A stretch of DNA of 64,000 bases from Gigantopelta aegis (Eukaryota > Mollusca > Gastropoda > Neomphalida > Peltospiridae). Shown here piece after piece: positions 1-11,948 of the stretch (the stretch's first letter is position 1; each line of letters begins with the position of its first letter). The position numbers and the translations under genes were made by a program. The DNA is taken from positions 2,605,920 to 2,669,919 of the forward strand of contig NC_054703.1 in assembly GCF_016097555.1 (NCBI RefSeq). The letters run 5' to 3'. Below the pieces are notes generated by a model. The model was given only the letters and a program-made list of their open reading frames with translations, was not told the DNA's origin and did not search any database.

Positions 1-119
1 TTTTACGGTCATCGGGGTATGAACAAAAAATATCATCCGCAAACTCTGTGAATCGGGGAAGCCGTTTTCACATAAGTTTGCGGATGATTTTTTTTGTTCA
101 TACCCAGATAAACGTAAAA
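1..119. repeat. Foldback / MITE-like hairpin
   Basis: Two arms of about 50 bp are inverted around a spacer of about 20 bp; both carry GGGTATGAACAAAAAA and ATCATCCGCAAACT. This is a non-autonomous foldback or the remains of a MITE. No coding content is seen. The left end may continue beyond the window. Confidence 0.7.
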
Positions 120-1021
120 GAAATAACAGACAATACTTATAATTAAATTTGAATCATACATGCTAATAATAACACTAAAACGTCATACTTTATTTTGAAT
201 TATTTTTTATCCATAAACAATAACGCTCATTAAGACAACTTGCCCATATAAAATGACGTCCTCACATATGACGTTCCCTTACGACGTAATTTTTACATTC
301 ATCGAAAAATGAACAAACTCCCGTTGCTACGTCTGGACCAATCGGATGACGTTATGTTGTAATGAATGTAACAGAAATTTAATTATATGATTATAAAGCT
401 AAAGTAAATGGACTTTTAATCGCTGTTAAATTGTACCCCAATGAGGGGTGTTGGGGTTGTGTGTTTTGGTAGAATTTCTGCGTAAGCAGTTGAAACATTT
501 AAAGGGAAGATAACTCTGTTGTGATTAGGGGGTGGTTTTGAGTTTCTTTCTTTGGCTTTAGTATGTTACTGTCTACTTAACTAATATACATTTTTAGAAC
601 TAGTTTCACACTAGTTTTGACCTGTGAGCTTCCATGTTGTTTTTTAAATTTCAAGTTAATGCCATGGTTAACTTGATATAAAGCTGTTTAACGATTATAT
701 CACCTATACAACTGTTAGTCGATATTACACTGTACAAAAATCCCAAATTGTGAGAAAAGTTAAACATTTCGATATTGTTTGCTGTAGATGTCAGGATGCA
801 ATTTATTTGAATGATGTGAGATTCAGCATGATTTTAATCCTTTGTGAACAGAGAAATATTGAAATCAAATACTTTAGATTTAATTAACTTATTTTGTTAC
901 GGAGGTACATGTTTTGTGTACATGTCTGATTAATATCAACAACCTTTTATAATTTTAGTGCTACGGCTAGATAAATGGTTCCACGATTTGTTTTTCTCCG
1001 AAAGCCAACATGAAGTACAAG
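120..1021. other. AT-rich spacer, no gene seen
   Basis: There is no open frame of note, no convincing splice pair and no repeat with clear ends in this stretch. Confidence 0.5.
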
Positions 1022-1430
1022 TATTAAAGGAACAGACCCTAGTTTTTTTAAACACTAAGGCATATTTTTCACCTAGACCCTAGTTTCAGCCTGTAAAAAT
1101 GGATACTAAGTTTGGTTAATTTACAAACCTGTAACAAATTTGGATACAACAGAGTGAAACGAGTCTGTGACATTGAAATACACTTTAAAAAATAGACTAA
1201 AATGTGTCTCAATAACCATTACTTCTAAGACGCATGTATGTTTTTAAAAATATGAAAAATGCATTTTGTGATATTAGAAACACCAGGATTACCAAAAACA
1301 CTTCAGTTGTATGGAAATGGATAATCTAAAGAATAAAATCTAAGTAAAGTATGATTTCAGTTTTCAAAAACGGCTCTAATAGTGAAAAATATGCTGTAGT
1401 GTTTAAAAACTAGGGTCAGTCCCTTTAATA
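1022..1430. mobile_element. MITE, 409 bp
   Basis: The ends are inverted copies: the left reads TATTAAAGGAACAGACCCTA and the right ends GGGTCAGTCCCTTTAATA, and similarity continues through AAACACTA to ATATTTTTCAC, about 45 bp per arm. TTAA lies at both tips. The interior has no coding capacity, so it is a non-autonomous DNA transposon. TTAA would suit a piggyBac- or Kolobok-type target, but the superfamily is not certain. Confidence 0.75.
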
Positions 1431-3186
1431 GGTTAATCTATACTGAAAAACAAAAGAAATCCAAACTTATTAATATTTTTGTTTCATGATGAAATTAATT
1501 TGGTAAATAGTTCATAAGACATTGATAATAATAACAGACACAGAAACTACTGAGATTCAAAATTAATCATTTAAAATACAACAGTCCTTGGTTTTTGAAA
1601 ATTATAGGCGAGTGGAAAATCGCACACCTCAATATGCTAAGGCAAGTGAAAAATCACTCTCCAGAATAAATAGGCAGTGTAGCTCTGATTGGATTTTGAC
1701 TGGTATGTCTACAAAATTGTGTTTTAAACCAGTATTTCCCGATTTGTTCAACAAAGAGAAATACCAGTTTAACGACTGCATGGGAGCCACCACCATGTTT
1801 TCAATTTTTATTGTTTTAATAAAAGGACCTTCCTATCGGCTAAATGAGCTATGAAAACTGTTGATTTTTGTAAACAGTGGAAATAAATATACCCATCTAT
1901 TTTACGTGCGCTATTTGTTGAGTGTAATGTGTGCTGTTTTTCACACTCGTCAGATTGAAATTATGTGCGCTGTACGAGCGCAATCGCACCCGCGCACCTT
2001 AAAAAGCAAGATCTGATACAATTTTTAAAAATTAAATTAATAATGTTTCTTTTGTTGTTCGGTGTATTTTTCAAACTATAGTAAAGGTATTGATTGGCTC
2101 CGTCTTCTAAATTAATCTCCATATTTGATGCCATGTTTAATGAATGACTGACTGCTTGTGTTTTACTTCAGTTAATTTGTTATGACAATTTACACGTGTG
2201 CATGAACAATGTATTTAATATTCTTTGAAGCTGAACAATTAATTTTAAAGAGTCTTATTGAACAATTGTAGAGATTTTATATTTAAATTGATTCTTCAGC
2301 TTATTGGGTTGTCTGTTTATTGAGACATGAATTATAACTAATAAATGATATTTTCTTTACAACTACGGTTCTATACAATTTCCATTAACTTTTTCCGGTG
2401 AAGCTGTCATTTATTGTTTAATAATTGTTTCGGTATAAAGATAGATAACCAGTATTTGTTTGTGTTCATTTACCAAAAAAGACAAGAAAAGCAACATTCA
2501 TCATCAAAATATTAGTTTCATTGTCATATTTGACATTAAAAATTCATCATCACCATCAACATCATCATTATTATCATCGTCGCCGTCATATTTGTTTATG
2601 CATTGAATGAAACATTTCATCTGATTTGTAACATTGGTTTCATCCAAAGTGCTACTTGTCATGCTACATTCATTGATTGTTTGTTGTTTACATGTGTACT
2701 ACTATTATTATTATTATATTATTATTATTATTATTATACTAGGTCTTTATTAGGTAATTTTGTCACTGGAGTGGGATATTCTAGTCTATCTTAGCTAGCA
2801 TATGTACATATTTTTTATCTTTCATTATATGCATTGCCTGCCTTACAAAGTGCACACAAAAGCAATACCGATCAAGCTACTTGGTTGCCATTAATTGTAT
2901 AAAGCTTGTTGTGTAGAAAGCAGTTTGTTATGTTCACAAACCTGTTATCCAATAAGGTAACTCCAAAAGATTTCAATTTTTTTTTTTTTTTTATCTTGTG
3001 CCATACTGTCGTGACATGACGTCCCCTTACTTTGGTCAATCAGAATGTCATGTTTAGTGAATTTTATGCAAAAAAAATTCTTCTTAAAATTATACTGATG
3101 GAAAGAATTAAGAGAGATCATCACCACTAACAGAAGAGAGTTACTGCAACCCAAACTCATCCATTGTGTCAGCAAGTTAACCACGT
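1431..3186. other. Spacer with microsatellites, no gene seen
   Basis: AT-rich. It holds a CAT/ATC-rich run near 2535-2590 and a TTA run near 2700-2740. The open frame at 1588-1854 lies over a small inverted repeat (AAACCAGTATTTC and its complement near 1728-1770) and starts at TTG, so it is not called a gene. Confidence 0.5.
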
Positions 3187-3202
3187 TACTGACATTCATT
3201 CT

Positions 3203-3529
3203 AACGGTCGGGATGTAGCTCAGTGGTAAAGTGACCACTTGATACGTGGTCGGTCTAGGATCGATCCCCGTCGATGGGCCCATTGGGCTATTTTTCGCTC
3301 CAACCAGTGCACCGTGACTGGCATATCAAAGGCCGTGGTATGTGCTATCCTGTCTGGGATGGTGTATATAAAGGATCCCTTGCTGCATTAGAAAAAAATG
3401 TAGCGGGTTTCCTCTGATGACTACGTGTCATAATTACCATATGTTTGACATCCAGTAGCCGATGATTAATAAATCAATGTGTTCTAGTGGTGTCGTTAAA
3501 TAAAATAAATTTTACTTTAAATCTCACAA
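3203..3529 (+). mobile_element. tRNA-derived SINE, type A, full length
   Basis: The head has a pol III A box (TAGCTCAGTGG) and B box (GGATCGATCCCC). The body (CAGTGCACCGTGACTGG, then GTATATAAAGGATCCCTTGC) and tail (TAGTGGTGTCGTTAAATAAA) are shared with many other copies in this window. The 11-bp direct repeat TACTGACATTC at 3187-3197 and 3530-3540 is a target-site duplication. Confidence 0.85.
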
Positions 3530-3546
3530 TACTGACATTCTTCTCA

Positions 3547-3690
3547 GGAGTGGCTGTCCTATAGCCGAGGCACCAGATAGAGATTCCCGGAATCATTCAC
3601 TATTTTGCTGAATGTTCATTTGACTCTGCATTGTGCAGAGATACAGTCTTATGGAGAAGGGTTTTGTCGTTAGTTTCTGTCTCTCATTAC
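3547..3690 (+). repeat. Interspersed repeat family G, copy 1
   Basis: GAGTGGCTGTCCT through GACTCTGCATTGTGCAGAGA recurs at 7950-8190, where it is interrupted by a MITE. It is a dispersed non-coding repeat of unknown class and contains the small palindrome CTCTGCATTGTGCAGAG. Confidence 0.6.
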
Positions 3691-5821
3691 ATCTGTGTAC
3701 TTTACACAGCGTACATCTCATGACAGTATTTTTTATTTGAAGAAACTATCCATAGCTACAGACCTTTCTGTTACTTTATTTTTTACTCTTCCAGTGTTCT
3801 CAATCCTAAAAGAGTTGAGACAGGTTTGTGATCATATCAAATAAATCGTGTTGTAAGATATCAAAACAGATCACGGAAGTCTAACTTCAAAAGAAATCAA
3901 AAATTGTTTTGACCTTTTTAAATAGGTTTGTTTTCTCTTGGTTAAAAAATAATATTTTTAAATATTTAAAACCTCCATGTTTTTATATTTTTGTTTTAAT
4001 CAATTTTTCATTGTGATTTTTATACATTTTGAAACCAGTATTTAAGATTTTTTTTGTTTTGTTATATGTAATTATATAGAACAAAAATAGCAAATAGTAA
4101 TATGGCATTCAAAATTAAAATTTTAGAACATTGTAAGATGAAAACCCACAAGTTTAGGATTCCTAATCTTTCAACCATGACATTTAGTTTTTTCAAACTG
4201 ACTTCTTTTATTATATAGATGTTTATACAGGTTTATTCTCTTCATGATGTTTTTAAAGTCACTGACCCCGCTTTGTGGCAGTTAGTGTTTTTTTTGGCTA
4301 TTGCAGACCTTTTACCTTTAATTTGCATATTATTTTAAACATTTTGTTTAAATTATTAATTTTGCCCATGCTTCTAAAACGTTTAGAGTCTAGATTCAAA
4401 TCTTTAATGATGTTTCATGCATGCACGTTTTAGAAGCAGAGATACGATTTTGATCACGAAAACCGTCTTGTTGTTAAGATAGTTAAGAAATTCACGGAAT
4501 TTGGACCTTGTGGGTTCTTATTTTACAAAACGAGGTAACAAAAAGCAATCATATATTGTTATGCATTTTTTAGTGTTTCGATTAATATCATGTATAATAA
4601 TGGTTAGATAGTGAAGCATTGTCTCAGACTTGGCTAAGATATGTTAAAACTGAAATAAGGTTTGCTGTAAAAAGGCTTGGTATAGGAAGTTTTATTTACC
4701 TATGAAATAAAGCCCCACTGTCTGCTAATTGTGTTAATAATTTAGTTCAATCATATATGAAGTTTTTCTGTTGTATAGTAGTAAAAAACAAAACCAAACA
4801 CTTCCATGCTTGTTTACACATTGAAAGAAAAACCTGTATGCAATTTTTTTAAACATTGTGTTAGAAAAATGGAATATAAGGGCAGTGGGCCTTTGATAAT
4901 TTTAACTGTTTTTCACTACTGCTGGATATTTTTTGTTTGTTTTTTAGGTGGTATCTTGTAAAGGTCACCGTAAGGATGCAAGAACCAAAGAATAAGATGC
5001 ATCTGAAATGTGATGAATATTATCAGATATAATGGCTAAACAATGTCTTCATGCTCAAGGTCTCCTCAATCTATTGGTTTAGACTTTTACAGCAGACGGT
5101 GGTGGGTAATGGTGGTTTTGTGAGGGAGGTGGATTAGGTATTTTACCTTCTCCAAGGCCCAGTCCCTAAAAGGTAACCCATATCATAAGGGTCCTAAGAA
5201 TACGTTAGTTTTACTTTGTTACCTGGAATGGGGATCACATGATGATTGGTAAAACCCCATTTAAAAATTTAATTTGTCAAAAACATCCGTATTGTTTTGT
5301 ATGCATTTTACAGTTCAGTTATATAATTTGACTTCTTGCAGACATTTAAATCTGTAAACAAAATGTGCAAAGATGTCCCCATGCAGTAGCGTGCATGGGT
5401 TTTATGCGTTTTATGATTCAGTGCAAATCTCTCTCAGAGAATGCCAATCAAAACGTTGTTAATGTGGAATCATCAATGTTATGTTACTTTGGAAGGGTGG
5501 GAGAACGTTTCCCTGTTTTGGGATGGTATGTATTTTGGGAGCACTCTGAACTGAGGCCGGTATTTGCTACCTGGTGGAATCCCCATATTTTAATTCAAAT
5601 TTAAATCCGTGTCACCCCATTATCATATTAATAAGTACAACGTGAGAACCACCAAATATATTTTTAGTTATTTGCCATTGTTGGGCTGTGGAATGTATAT
5701 CTTTAACAGCAAGAAAAGTGTTCAGACGTCTGCACGTTAGACAGGATAGTTTGCGTAAGACCTTGAACTTGAAGATATTTCATATTTTCGTAATGTTTAT
5801 TTTCACATTGTTTTATCTACT
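3691..5821. other. AT-rich spacer, no secure gene
   Basis: A possible acceptor (TTTTTTAG before GTGGTATC, about 4949) is followed by 27 open codons ending near 5030, but no partner exon is recognised. The open frame at 5365-5604 matches nothing I know. Confidence 0.4.
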
Positions 5822-5824
5822 ATA

Positions 5825-5890
5825 GGTAGCCTAGCTGCCGACACCATGGTCCCGTCTTGTCATCTGAAGGACGCCATCCTTGTCTCACAG
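5825..5890 (+). other. Candidate short first coding exon (weak)
   Basis: The sequence CTACTATAG precedes it like an acceptor. Inside, GACACCATGG at 5841-5850 is a strong initiation context and gives MVPSCHLKDAILVSQ up to CACAG followed by GTGTAC, a possible donor. Read-through meets a stop within nine codons. No partner exon is seen, so chance is quite possible. Confidence 0.2.
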
Positions 5891-7107
5891 GTGTACTCGC
5901 TAATAATGAATGTGTAAAGGTACCTGGTCTTTTTGTAACATGATATATGGTATTTCCGTCTAAAACGTACCGTAGTTTTCTGCGTAAACGTTTTTTAAAA
6001 CTCGTAAAAAAAATTCTGGCAAGAGCCTTATATGGTCACATTAAAGGGAGTGTCTCCAAGTTGCATAACGATTTGTTTTTTAATTATTCAATTTTTTTTT
6101 GTTAAATGCACTTTTAAGATACTGTTTTGAACTTCTGTAGACATTAGGACAACTAAGAATACACTGGACGTTCAGATATGAATATTCTACAAAAGAAACT
6201 GAAAGAGTGCGTGTTTATAAAGACATTAGTCTGGACTCAAATCTCTAACCTCGTCACACGCATACATTTTGTATGACGTTGCCATGGCGTTGAAGTCTTA
6301 GACTAACGAGAGTCTTTAGTCTAAACTGAAAGTTTGTAAGCACCAAACCAGAAGTACTGTGTTTCCAAAGGACCTCGAACCTTTTAAGAACTACTTAAGA
6401 CGTTGTGATAGAGTAAAATGGCGGAAAGCTTTACGTAGCTTCAGATGACGAGATTGGACCCAAATTGATGCCTTTTGTATCAAAACTACAATGGCTTATT
6501 CGGACCCAATGTACTTTTGTGAAGTTTGTTTCACCATACGCTATACAGTTTGTTGATATTAACTTAGTTTTATATTTTTAGGACATTTTGTCAAGCGCAT
6601 TTTGCAATGTTAGTGAAGCAAGGGAATGGCTTCCGTAATAAAGCTTTACAGACAAATCTCACGAGTTCGTTTTCATTGAAATACACATACCCACTGAAGT
6701 TCGGGGCTCGAACGTAAATAATATTGTTAGCTACGACAAGTTTTAGCCTGCCTATAGCAATTTTAGACCTTTGCAACATTTAAAAAACTAACAAATTGTA
6801 AACCAAACATTATCCTTTCAACTGACGGGGATCCTGTTTATCCGAGATTTCGAGCCCTGTTTTATAAGCATGACTTTAAGCTTCGTGTTGTACTGTTGTT
6901 GAGCCCTCTGGTCCCTTCACTGTTTCCTTTTTCTGCGTTTAATTTCTATCTCGTTTCTGCCACATCTGAAAGCTCTTATCTTTAATTTAGTTTGCTTTTC
7001 ACCCCCACACCCAACTCCTTGTGTTTCCAACACGAACAAGTGTTTTTATTTTGTAATCATCAGTACCACAAGCATATTGTGTCATTTCCAATTGGCATTT
7101 ACTACGG
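5891..7107. other. Spacer, no gene seen
   Basis: Short imperfect inverted pieces (GTCTGGACTCAAATC-like and TAGTCTAAACTG near 6225-6330) suggest old MITE debris. No exon is supported. Confidence 0.4.
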
Positions 7108-7949
7108 CCCAAGAGGGCGGGACGTGGTCCAATGCAGGCCTCCCAGACCTATATGTCCTATATTTTTTTTTATAGGATCCTATAAAACTCCTATATTGAT
7201 ATTCATTTCCTATATTTGACTCCATTGCTTTCCCAAAATGCCGATCAATAAAATATGTTGCTCGGTTATATTCGCAGTTCAGAAATTCAGAAGATGCTTT
7301 GAATGTGCACCAACCTTCAAATTATCCTCGATATCGGCATAGACTGCTGGCAAGCCTTGTTATATATTTCTTCAGGGTTGAAAATTAACATGAAAACCAT
7401 GGTCGCCAGCAGGGCCAGTTGAAGAAAAATCTCACTGGCCCTTCTCAAATTCAACAAGCCCTCCAAGTTAACTGCACAGCCAAAATCAAAACTAGAATGT
7501 TCTTTGTTGAATAATAACCATGTATAATAATAACTATGTATAGTTCATTTGCGTCAAAAGGGAACCGATGAATTGGCATGTAACTTCATAACGAATAAAG
7601 TTAAAATTCATAGTAGAAACATTAAGTTTTAAACCCATACCAACCTAAATCACATTTAAAGAGCAAAAAAAGAAATAGTCCAGTATAAATAAAAGTCACT
7701 TTAAAAGTTACCATTAATTGATAGATTAAATATAATTTTTAATACAGTGTTACAAAAAAAAATGCTAGCACAGCCAAGATATGCATCTTCACTTGCATTG
7801 TCTCTGAAGTAATTGATAATGCAATACAAAGAGACTAAAGGTAGAACTGCGTGTGTTATAATATATTAGTCTGGGAATGACAGTTTTCTTTGTGCACCTG
7901 TGAGAGGTGGTTCAATATGGGAAACTCTCCAGTAAAGGATCTCCTTGGG

Positions 7950-8190
7950 AGTGGCTGTCCTCCTAAAGACGAGGCACTAAATAAAGATTCATGGAATCAT
8001 CCACTATTTTGCCGAATACCCAATCGACTCTGCATTGTGCAGAGATACGGTCCTGGCTCCGTATTCATAAACGTACTTAAGTCAATGTATATTTATTGAC
8101 ATACTTAAAGTATGTATTTAAGTATCATACTTTGACTTAAGTACGTTTATGAATTCGGAGCCTGATCTCGTATTACGGTTTTTGTCGTTC
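7950..8190 (+). repeat. Repeat family G, copy 2, interrupted
   Basis: It matches 3547-3690 up to GAGATACGGTC, is broken by the MITE at 8056-8161, and picks up again at TGATCTCGTATTACGGTTTTTGTCG. The open frame at 7890-8099 is only this repeat. Confidence 0.6.
8056..8161. mobile_element. Harbinger-like MITE, 106 bp
   Basis: This is an almost complete palindrome whose arms carry CATAAACGTACTTAAGTCAA. The tips GCTCCG and CGGAGC are flanked by CTG on each side, a 3-bp duplication that fits the CWG target of PIF/Harbinger elements; the ATTCATAAACG end is also Harbinger-like. Copy 1 of repeat family G serves as an approximate empty site. Confidence 0.65.
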
Positions 8191-9445
8191 AAATTACGTT
8201 GGATTTATCCTATGCAGTTTTATAAATATATATTGTTTTTATTTACACTGAATGTTTTACCCCCAAAAACGTTATTTCAGATGATATGGGTTTACAATTT
8301 AATAAATTAATATGTTTTTATATGAATTTTATCTTTAGGCCTACATGCCAGTTAACTGACTTCTGAAATAATCCATGTAGTAATGGAACATTTCATTGTT
8401 AGTATGAGTTAAAAGTAAAAAAAAAATATTTTGTCCCAGAATAATATAAGCTTATTAAATATTATTAATACATTGAATAATGTCAAAAAGTAGGTCTACT
8501 AAATAATTATGGCGTATCCAGTCCATTAATCCGACAACTTAAAAAAAACCCCAAAAACATGATGTGTTTGCAATACGTTTTGAGCTATATTTTTTAAAGC
8601 CTCGGACCAAAATCTTAACAGCTGAGGCTGAGGCTGGTAAGTCTGGCGTTGTCAAAATATAGAACATGTTCTATAATGTTGTCTGTTGCCAGATCTGTAG
8701 TTCGCGCCAGCACAATAGCGGTGTGTTTTGTCACATTCGATTCAGTTTCAGTGCGTTAATTTTTCACCTGGTACCATATTCACCAGATTCTAAAATCAAT
8801 GGTCGCCCAACGGACTACCTTTGTGAAATGCATAGTCGCCCATAGCCAATAAAGGTCGCTACGGGCAACCGGGCAACTGCTAATTTTCAACCCTATTTGT
8901 TGAGGTAGTAGATGGTATTATTGTGTACATATGCAAGGTAAAAGCATACCATTAGTAATATAAATGTCTTTAAAAATCCGTGTAAAATGCCTATAATCAT
9001 GATAATTGGTCCAAATTTCCCTATAACACTCCTATATTTGACCTCTAAATTCCTATAAAACTCCTATATTTGACCTCTAAATTCCTATAAAACTCCTATA
9101 TTTTGGTATGCAAATTCCTATATTTCCTATATTTTAATATGTACAAGTGGCTGGGAGGCCTGCCAGTGGTACAGCGCGCGATCGGTCTGGGATCGATCCC
9201 CGTCGGTGGGCCCATTGGGCTATTTCTCGTTCCTGCCAGTGCATCACGACTGTTATATTAAAGGCCACGACTGGTATATCAAAGGCCGTGGTATGTACTA
9301 CCCTGTCTGTGGAATGGTGCATATAAAAGATCCCTTGCTGCTAATCGAACAGAGTAGCCCATGAAGTGGTGACAGCGGGTTTCCTTTCATTATCTGTGTG
9401 GTCCTTAACCATATGTCCAACGCCTTATAACCGTAAATAAAATAT

Positions 9446-9794
9446 GTTTTGGAACAGGGTTCATGATTCAGCTCTATGATTGCAGCAGTCTTTGACTGAT
9501 GAAGTATAATCATACATGTCTTCTACTGTAGGAGGGTGGGGATGCGTCACATTAGTGACTTTTGGGAAAGGAATCTGTCGATCCTGAAGAGGCAACTCCA
9601 GCCTATATATACTAGGACATCCACTAATTCACTGCCATCAAGAATATAGTTCTGTTACCACTTTGAATGCTGCCATCTTCATATGAAGGCATCCGAGAAA
9701 CACAGTTAAGTGATATTCACTATGACTTAATAGACATATACATTCAATACGTTTATCACTGGCATACAAAGGGTGGTCCAGGACAATTATGAGG
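9446..9794. other. Spacer, no gene seen
   Basis: No repeat ends, splice pair or convincing frame were found. Confidence 0.4.
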
Positions 9795-9910
9795 GGGGGC
9801 TCCCGCAGAAAGAAATTTGGTTAAATTTTGGGTTATGGTTAAGGAAATCATACAGGAATGATTTTTATTAAAAAGTTAACTTAAAATTTTACCCTCTGGC
9901 AGAAACCCTG
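9795..9910. mobile_element. MITE fragment, CTGCCAGAGGG family
   Basis: The right end TTACCCTCTGGCAGAAACCC and the left part CTCCCGCAGAAAGAAA match the larger copy at 51294-51782. Only a short internal version or remnant is present. Confidence 0.55.
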
Positions 9911-10337
9911 AGCAGGGAGGGGTTCCGACCCTCACTCACCCCCACCCCTACCCCAACATGCACTTGGCGAGACAGACAGACAAAGGGATCGAGAGAGAGG
10001 CAAAGACAGTTGATCGGGGTTTTTTTCCTGGCATGTACATAGGGAAAATGATATCCATGTTGGCGTGGGGTTTCACCACTCAGGACATTGAGACGAGTGC
10101 AGTTTTTCTGCGTTGTGGTACGCTGCAAGTTATATAAAATTTACGACACGATCCTGTGAGATATGATGCGATAGGGATCGGATATGCCAACACTGCGATC
10201 ACCTTCGCTACTAATATGACAGGACTGAAACAGTCTCATCATTTTCAAATGTAAATAAGAAAACCAGGGACGTGTAGATATAACTTGGATGTTTTGTTAT
10301 CGGGAGTCGTTTGCCAGATCTTTATTGGAGACGGAGA

Positions 10338-10364
10338 GGGGGGGGGGGGGGGGGGGGGGGGGGG
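10338..10364 (+). repeat. Poly-G run of about 27 bases
   Basis: An uninterrupted G homopolymer. Length in such runs is often unreliable in assemblies. Confidence 0.9.
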
Positions 10365-10448
10365 TCAGGAAAATAGTATATATACGGAGTGGAGAAAAAG
10401 ACATCCCTCTGGATACGTTAGTGTTTCCTATTTCACTTGTAGGTGGAA

Positions 10449-10662
10449 GAAGTTTGCTTTATTTAACGACACCACTAGAGCACATTTATTTATTAATCAT
10501 CGGTTACTGGATGTCAAGCGGTTATTTTGACAGTCATAGAGGAAACCCGCTACATTTTCTTTCCATTAGTAGCAAGGGATCTTTTATATGCACCATCCCA
10601 CAAACAGGATAGCACATACCAAGGTCTTTCATATACCAGTCGTGGTGCACTGGCTGGAACAG
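10449..10662 (-). mobile_element. SINE type A, head truncated
   Basis: The tail TTTAACGACACCACTAGAGC and body ATCTTTTATATGCACCATCC read on the minus strand; the tRNA head is absent. The 12-bp direct repeat TTGTAGGTGGAA at 10437-10448 and 10663-10674 shows that it inserted already 5'-truncated. Confidence 0.85.
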
Positions 10663-11212
10663 TTGTAGGTGGAATGCCACTCCCATTACTGGTTATATCT
10701 TAGGGGCGTTGGCTGGGGTGGACGAACACCGTTCCCCTGAGGCTAAATCAATTTTTAGTGCAATATTATTCTTGTATGTATGCTAGAAACATTAAGACAG
10801 CAGGGATAGAAGCTAAGGCTCGCCCCCTCGCCCCAGGCGAGTAGAAATCCCTGGGGGCGAGTACAATTTAATTTTAAATGGCGCTAGTCCCCCGGGCAAG
10901 TAATACTGGGCAGTTGTGACCCAGATTCACGATGCGGACAGTCAAACTATTTTGTCATGAACTCTCTTTAACAGGTTTGGGCCCTCAAAATTTCCACATG
11001 GGCCAATACACCTCTTTGCTTTCAAAGACTCCGCTGACGTCTACTGAAACAAACGCAATGACATTGTTTTGTGCGTCATTACACGTTGGGATTGGGAGGC
11101 GGGGCAATCGTTATTGTGACGCAAGTCTTCTATGACGTCACGCATTTGTGTTGGATACGCGCTGTGCTACTGCCTGTACTCGGACAACGCGGTAACAAAA
11201 ATATTAATTAAC
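10663..11212. other. Spacer, no gene seen
   Basis: A GC-rich patch near 10803-10890 (repeated GGCGAGTA-type motifs) looks like one end of an unidentified repeat. The open frame at 10932-11135 is not recognised. Confidence 0.35.
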
Positions 11213-11402
11213 AGTGGCGTAGCCAGGATTTCAGATTGGGGTGAAGGGGAAACCCACTATTGGGAGGGGGTGGGGGCAACCCACAATATTTAAGTACTTA
11301 TGTATGATTTTATAAAATTTAATATAGTAAAAAAAGAAAAGAAGAAGAAATGTCTGATTGGGGTGAGACATGCCCCCCCCCCCCACCTCGCTACGCCACT
11401 GA
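11213..11402. mobile_element. MITE, CAGTGGCGTAGC family, 190 bp
   Basis: The ends CAGTGGCGTAGCCAGG and CCTCGCTACGCCACTG are inverted. The middle is AT-rich with a C run near the right end. A second, partial copy in reverse orientation lies at 16620-16746. No coding capacity. Confidence 0.75.
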
Positions 11403-11948
11403 TTCAAAAATAACTGAAGCAGCTAGATTAAGTATAAGTATTACTCCTGATAATAATATACCAGACGATAACCGTTAAGCAATCCACCCTTCATATGTTC
11501 CATGAAAAGTATTAATTTATTGCCCATTCCCAGTCATACCTCTCCCCGCCTCATCACGTTATATTTGCCTATCGTCATAAAGCACACTTATAATGTAAAA
11601 TCCTGGCTAAGCCAATGTTAATTTGCGATACAATGTCAAAAATGTAAACGGTATTTTGTTTTCAGTTTTGCACATAAAATTAGCGGATAGGCCTACATGA
11701 TTTGTTTTATTTATTTTTTTAAAAAAAAATTTAAAAAAAAAAAAAATTGGGGGGGGGGGGGGTGGGGGAAGGGTGCAGATAAAATACGGCATTTACAGCA
11801 TTCCAAAGAATTATTATTATTATTGATATTATTGTTACTATTATTAAATATTCGGAATATTGTAAAATATTGGGTTTATTTTTTTATTTTTTTTATAATA
11901 ATAATAATTTATGAAAAAACTTATGCCACTACAAATATACAATACAAA
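11403..11948. other. Simple-sequence spacer
   Basis: It contains A, G and ATT runs (11716-11770 and 11815-11965). The open frames here are products of these runs. Confidence 0.5.

Larger units (their letters stand above)
7374..8894. mobile_element. DNA transposon Y inside X
   Basis: The inverted ends are AGGGTTGAAAATTA and TAATTTTCAACCCT. The flanks ATTTCTTC and ATTTGTTG agree at 6 of 8 positions, which would suit an aged 8-bp hAT-type target duplication. The end-proximal sequence repeats a GGTCGCC motif on the left and right. No transposase domain is recognised. Confidence 0.55.
7135..9162. mobile_element. DNA transposon X, non-autonomous
   Basis: The terminal inverted repeats are CAGGCCTCCCAG and CTGGGAGGCCTG, flanked by CCAATG and CCAGTG as a probable 6-bp target duplication. 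Subterminal tandem blocks (CCTATAAAACTCCTATATT and variants) lie at both ends. No transposase is seen; most of the interior is element Y. Confidence 0.65.
7108..9445 (+). mobile_element. SINE type B, split by a transposon
   Basis: The head begins at 7108-7134 (GGCGGGACGTGGTCCAATG) and resumes at 9163 (CCAGTGGTACAGCGCGCG). The body follows with ATATAAAAGATCCCTTGCTG and the type B tail (TATAACCGTAAATAAAAT), truncated near 9445. The interruption falls in the A box, so the SINE predates element X. A 30-bp partial duplication (ACGACTG..TAT..AAAGGCC) lies in the body near 9246-9285. Confidence 0.7.

Noticed and set aside
1588-1854. 88-codon frame
   Set aside because: TTG start, overlaps a small inverted repeat, no family resemblance.
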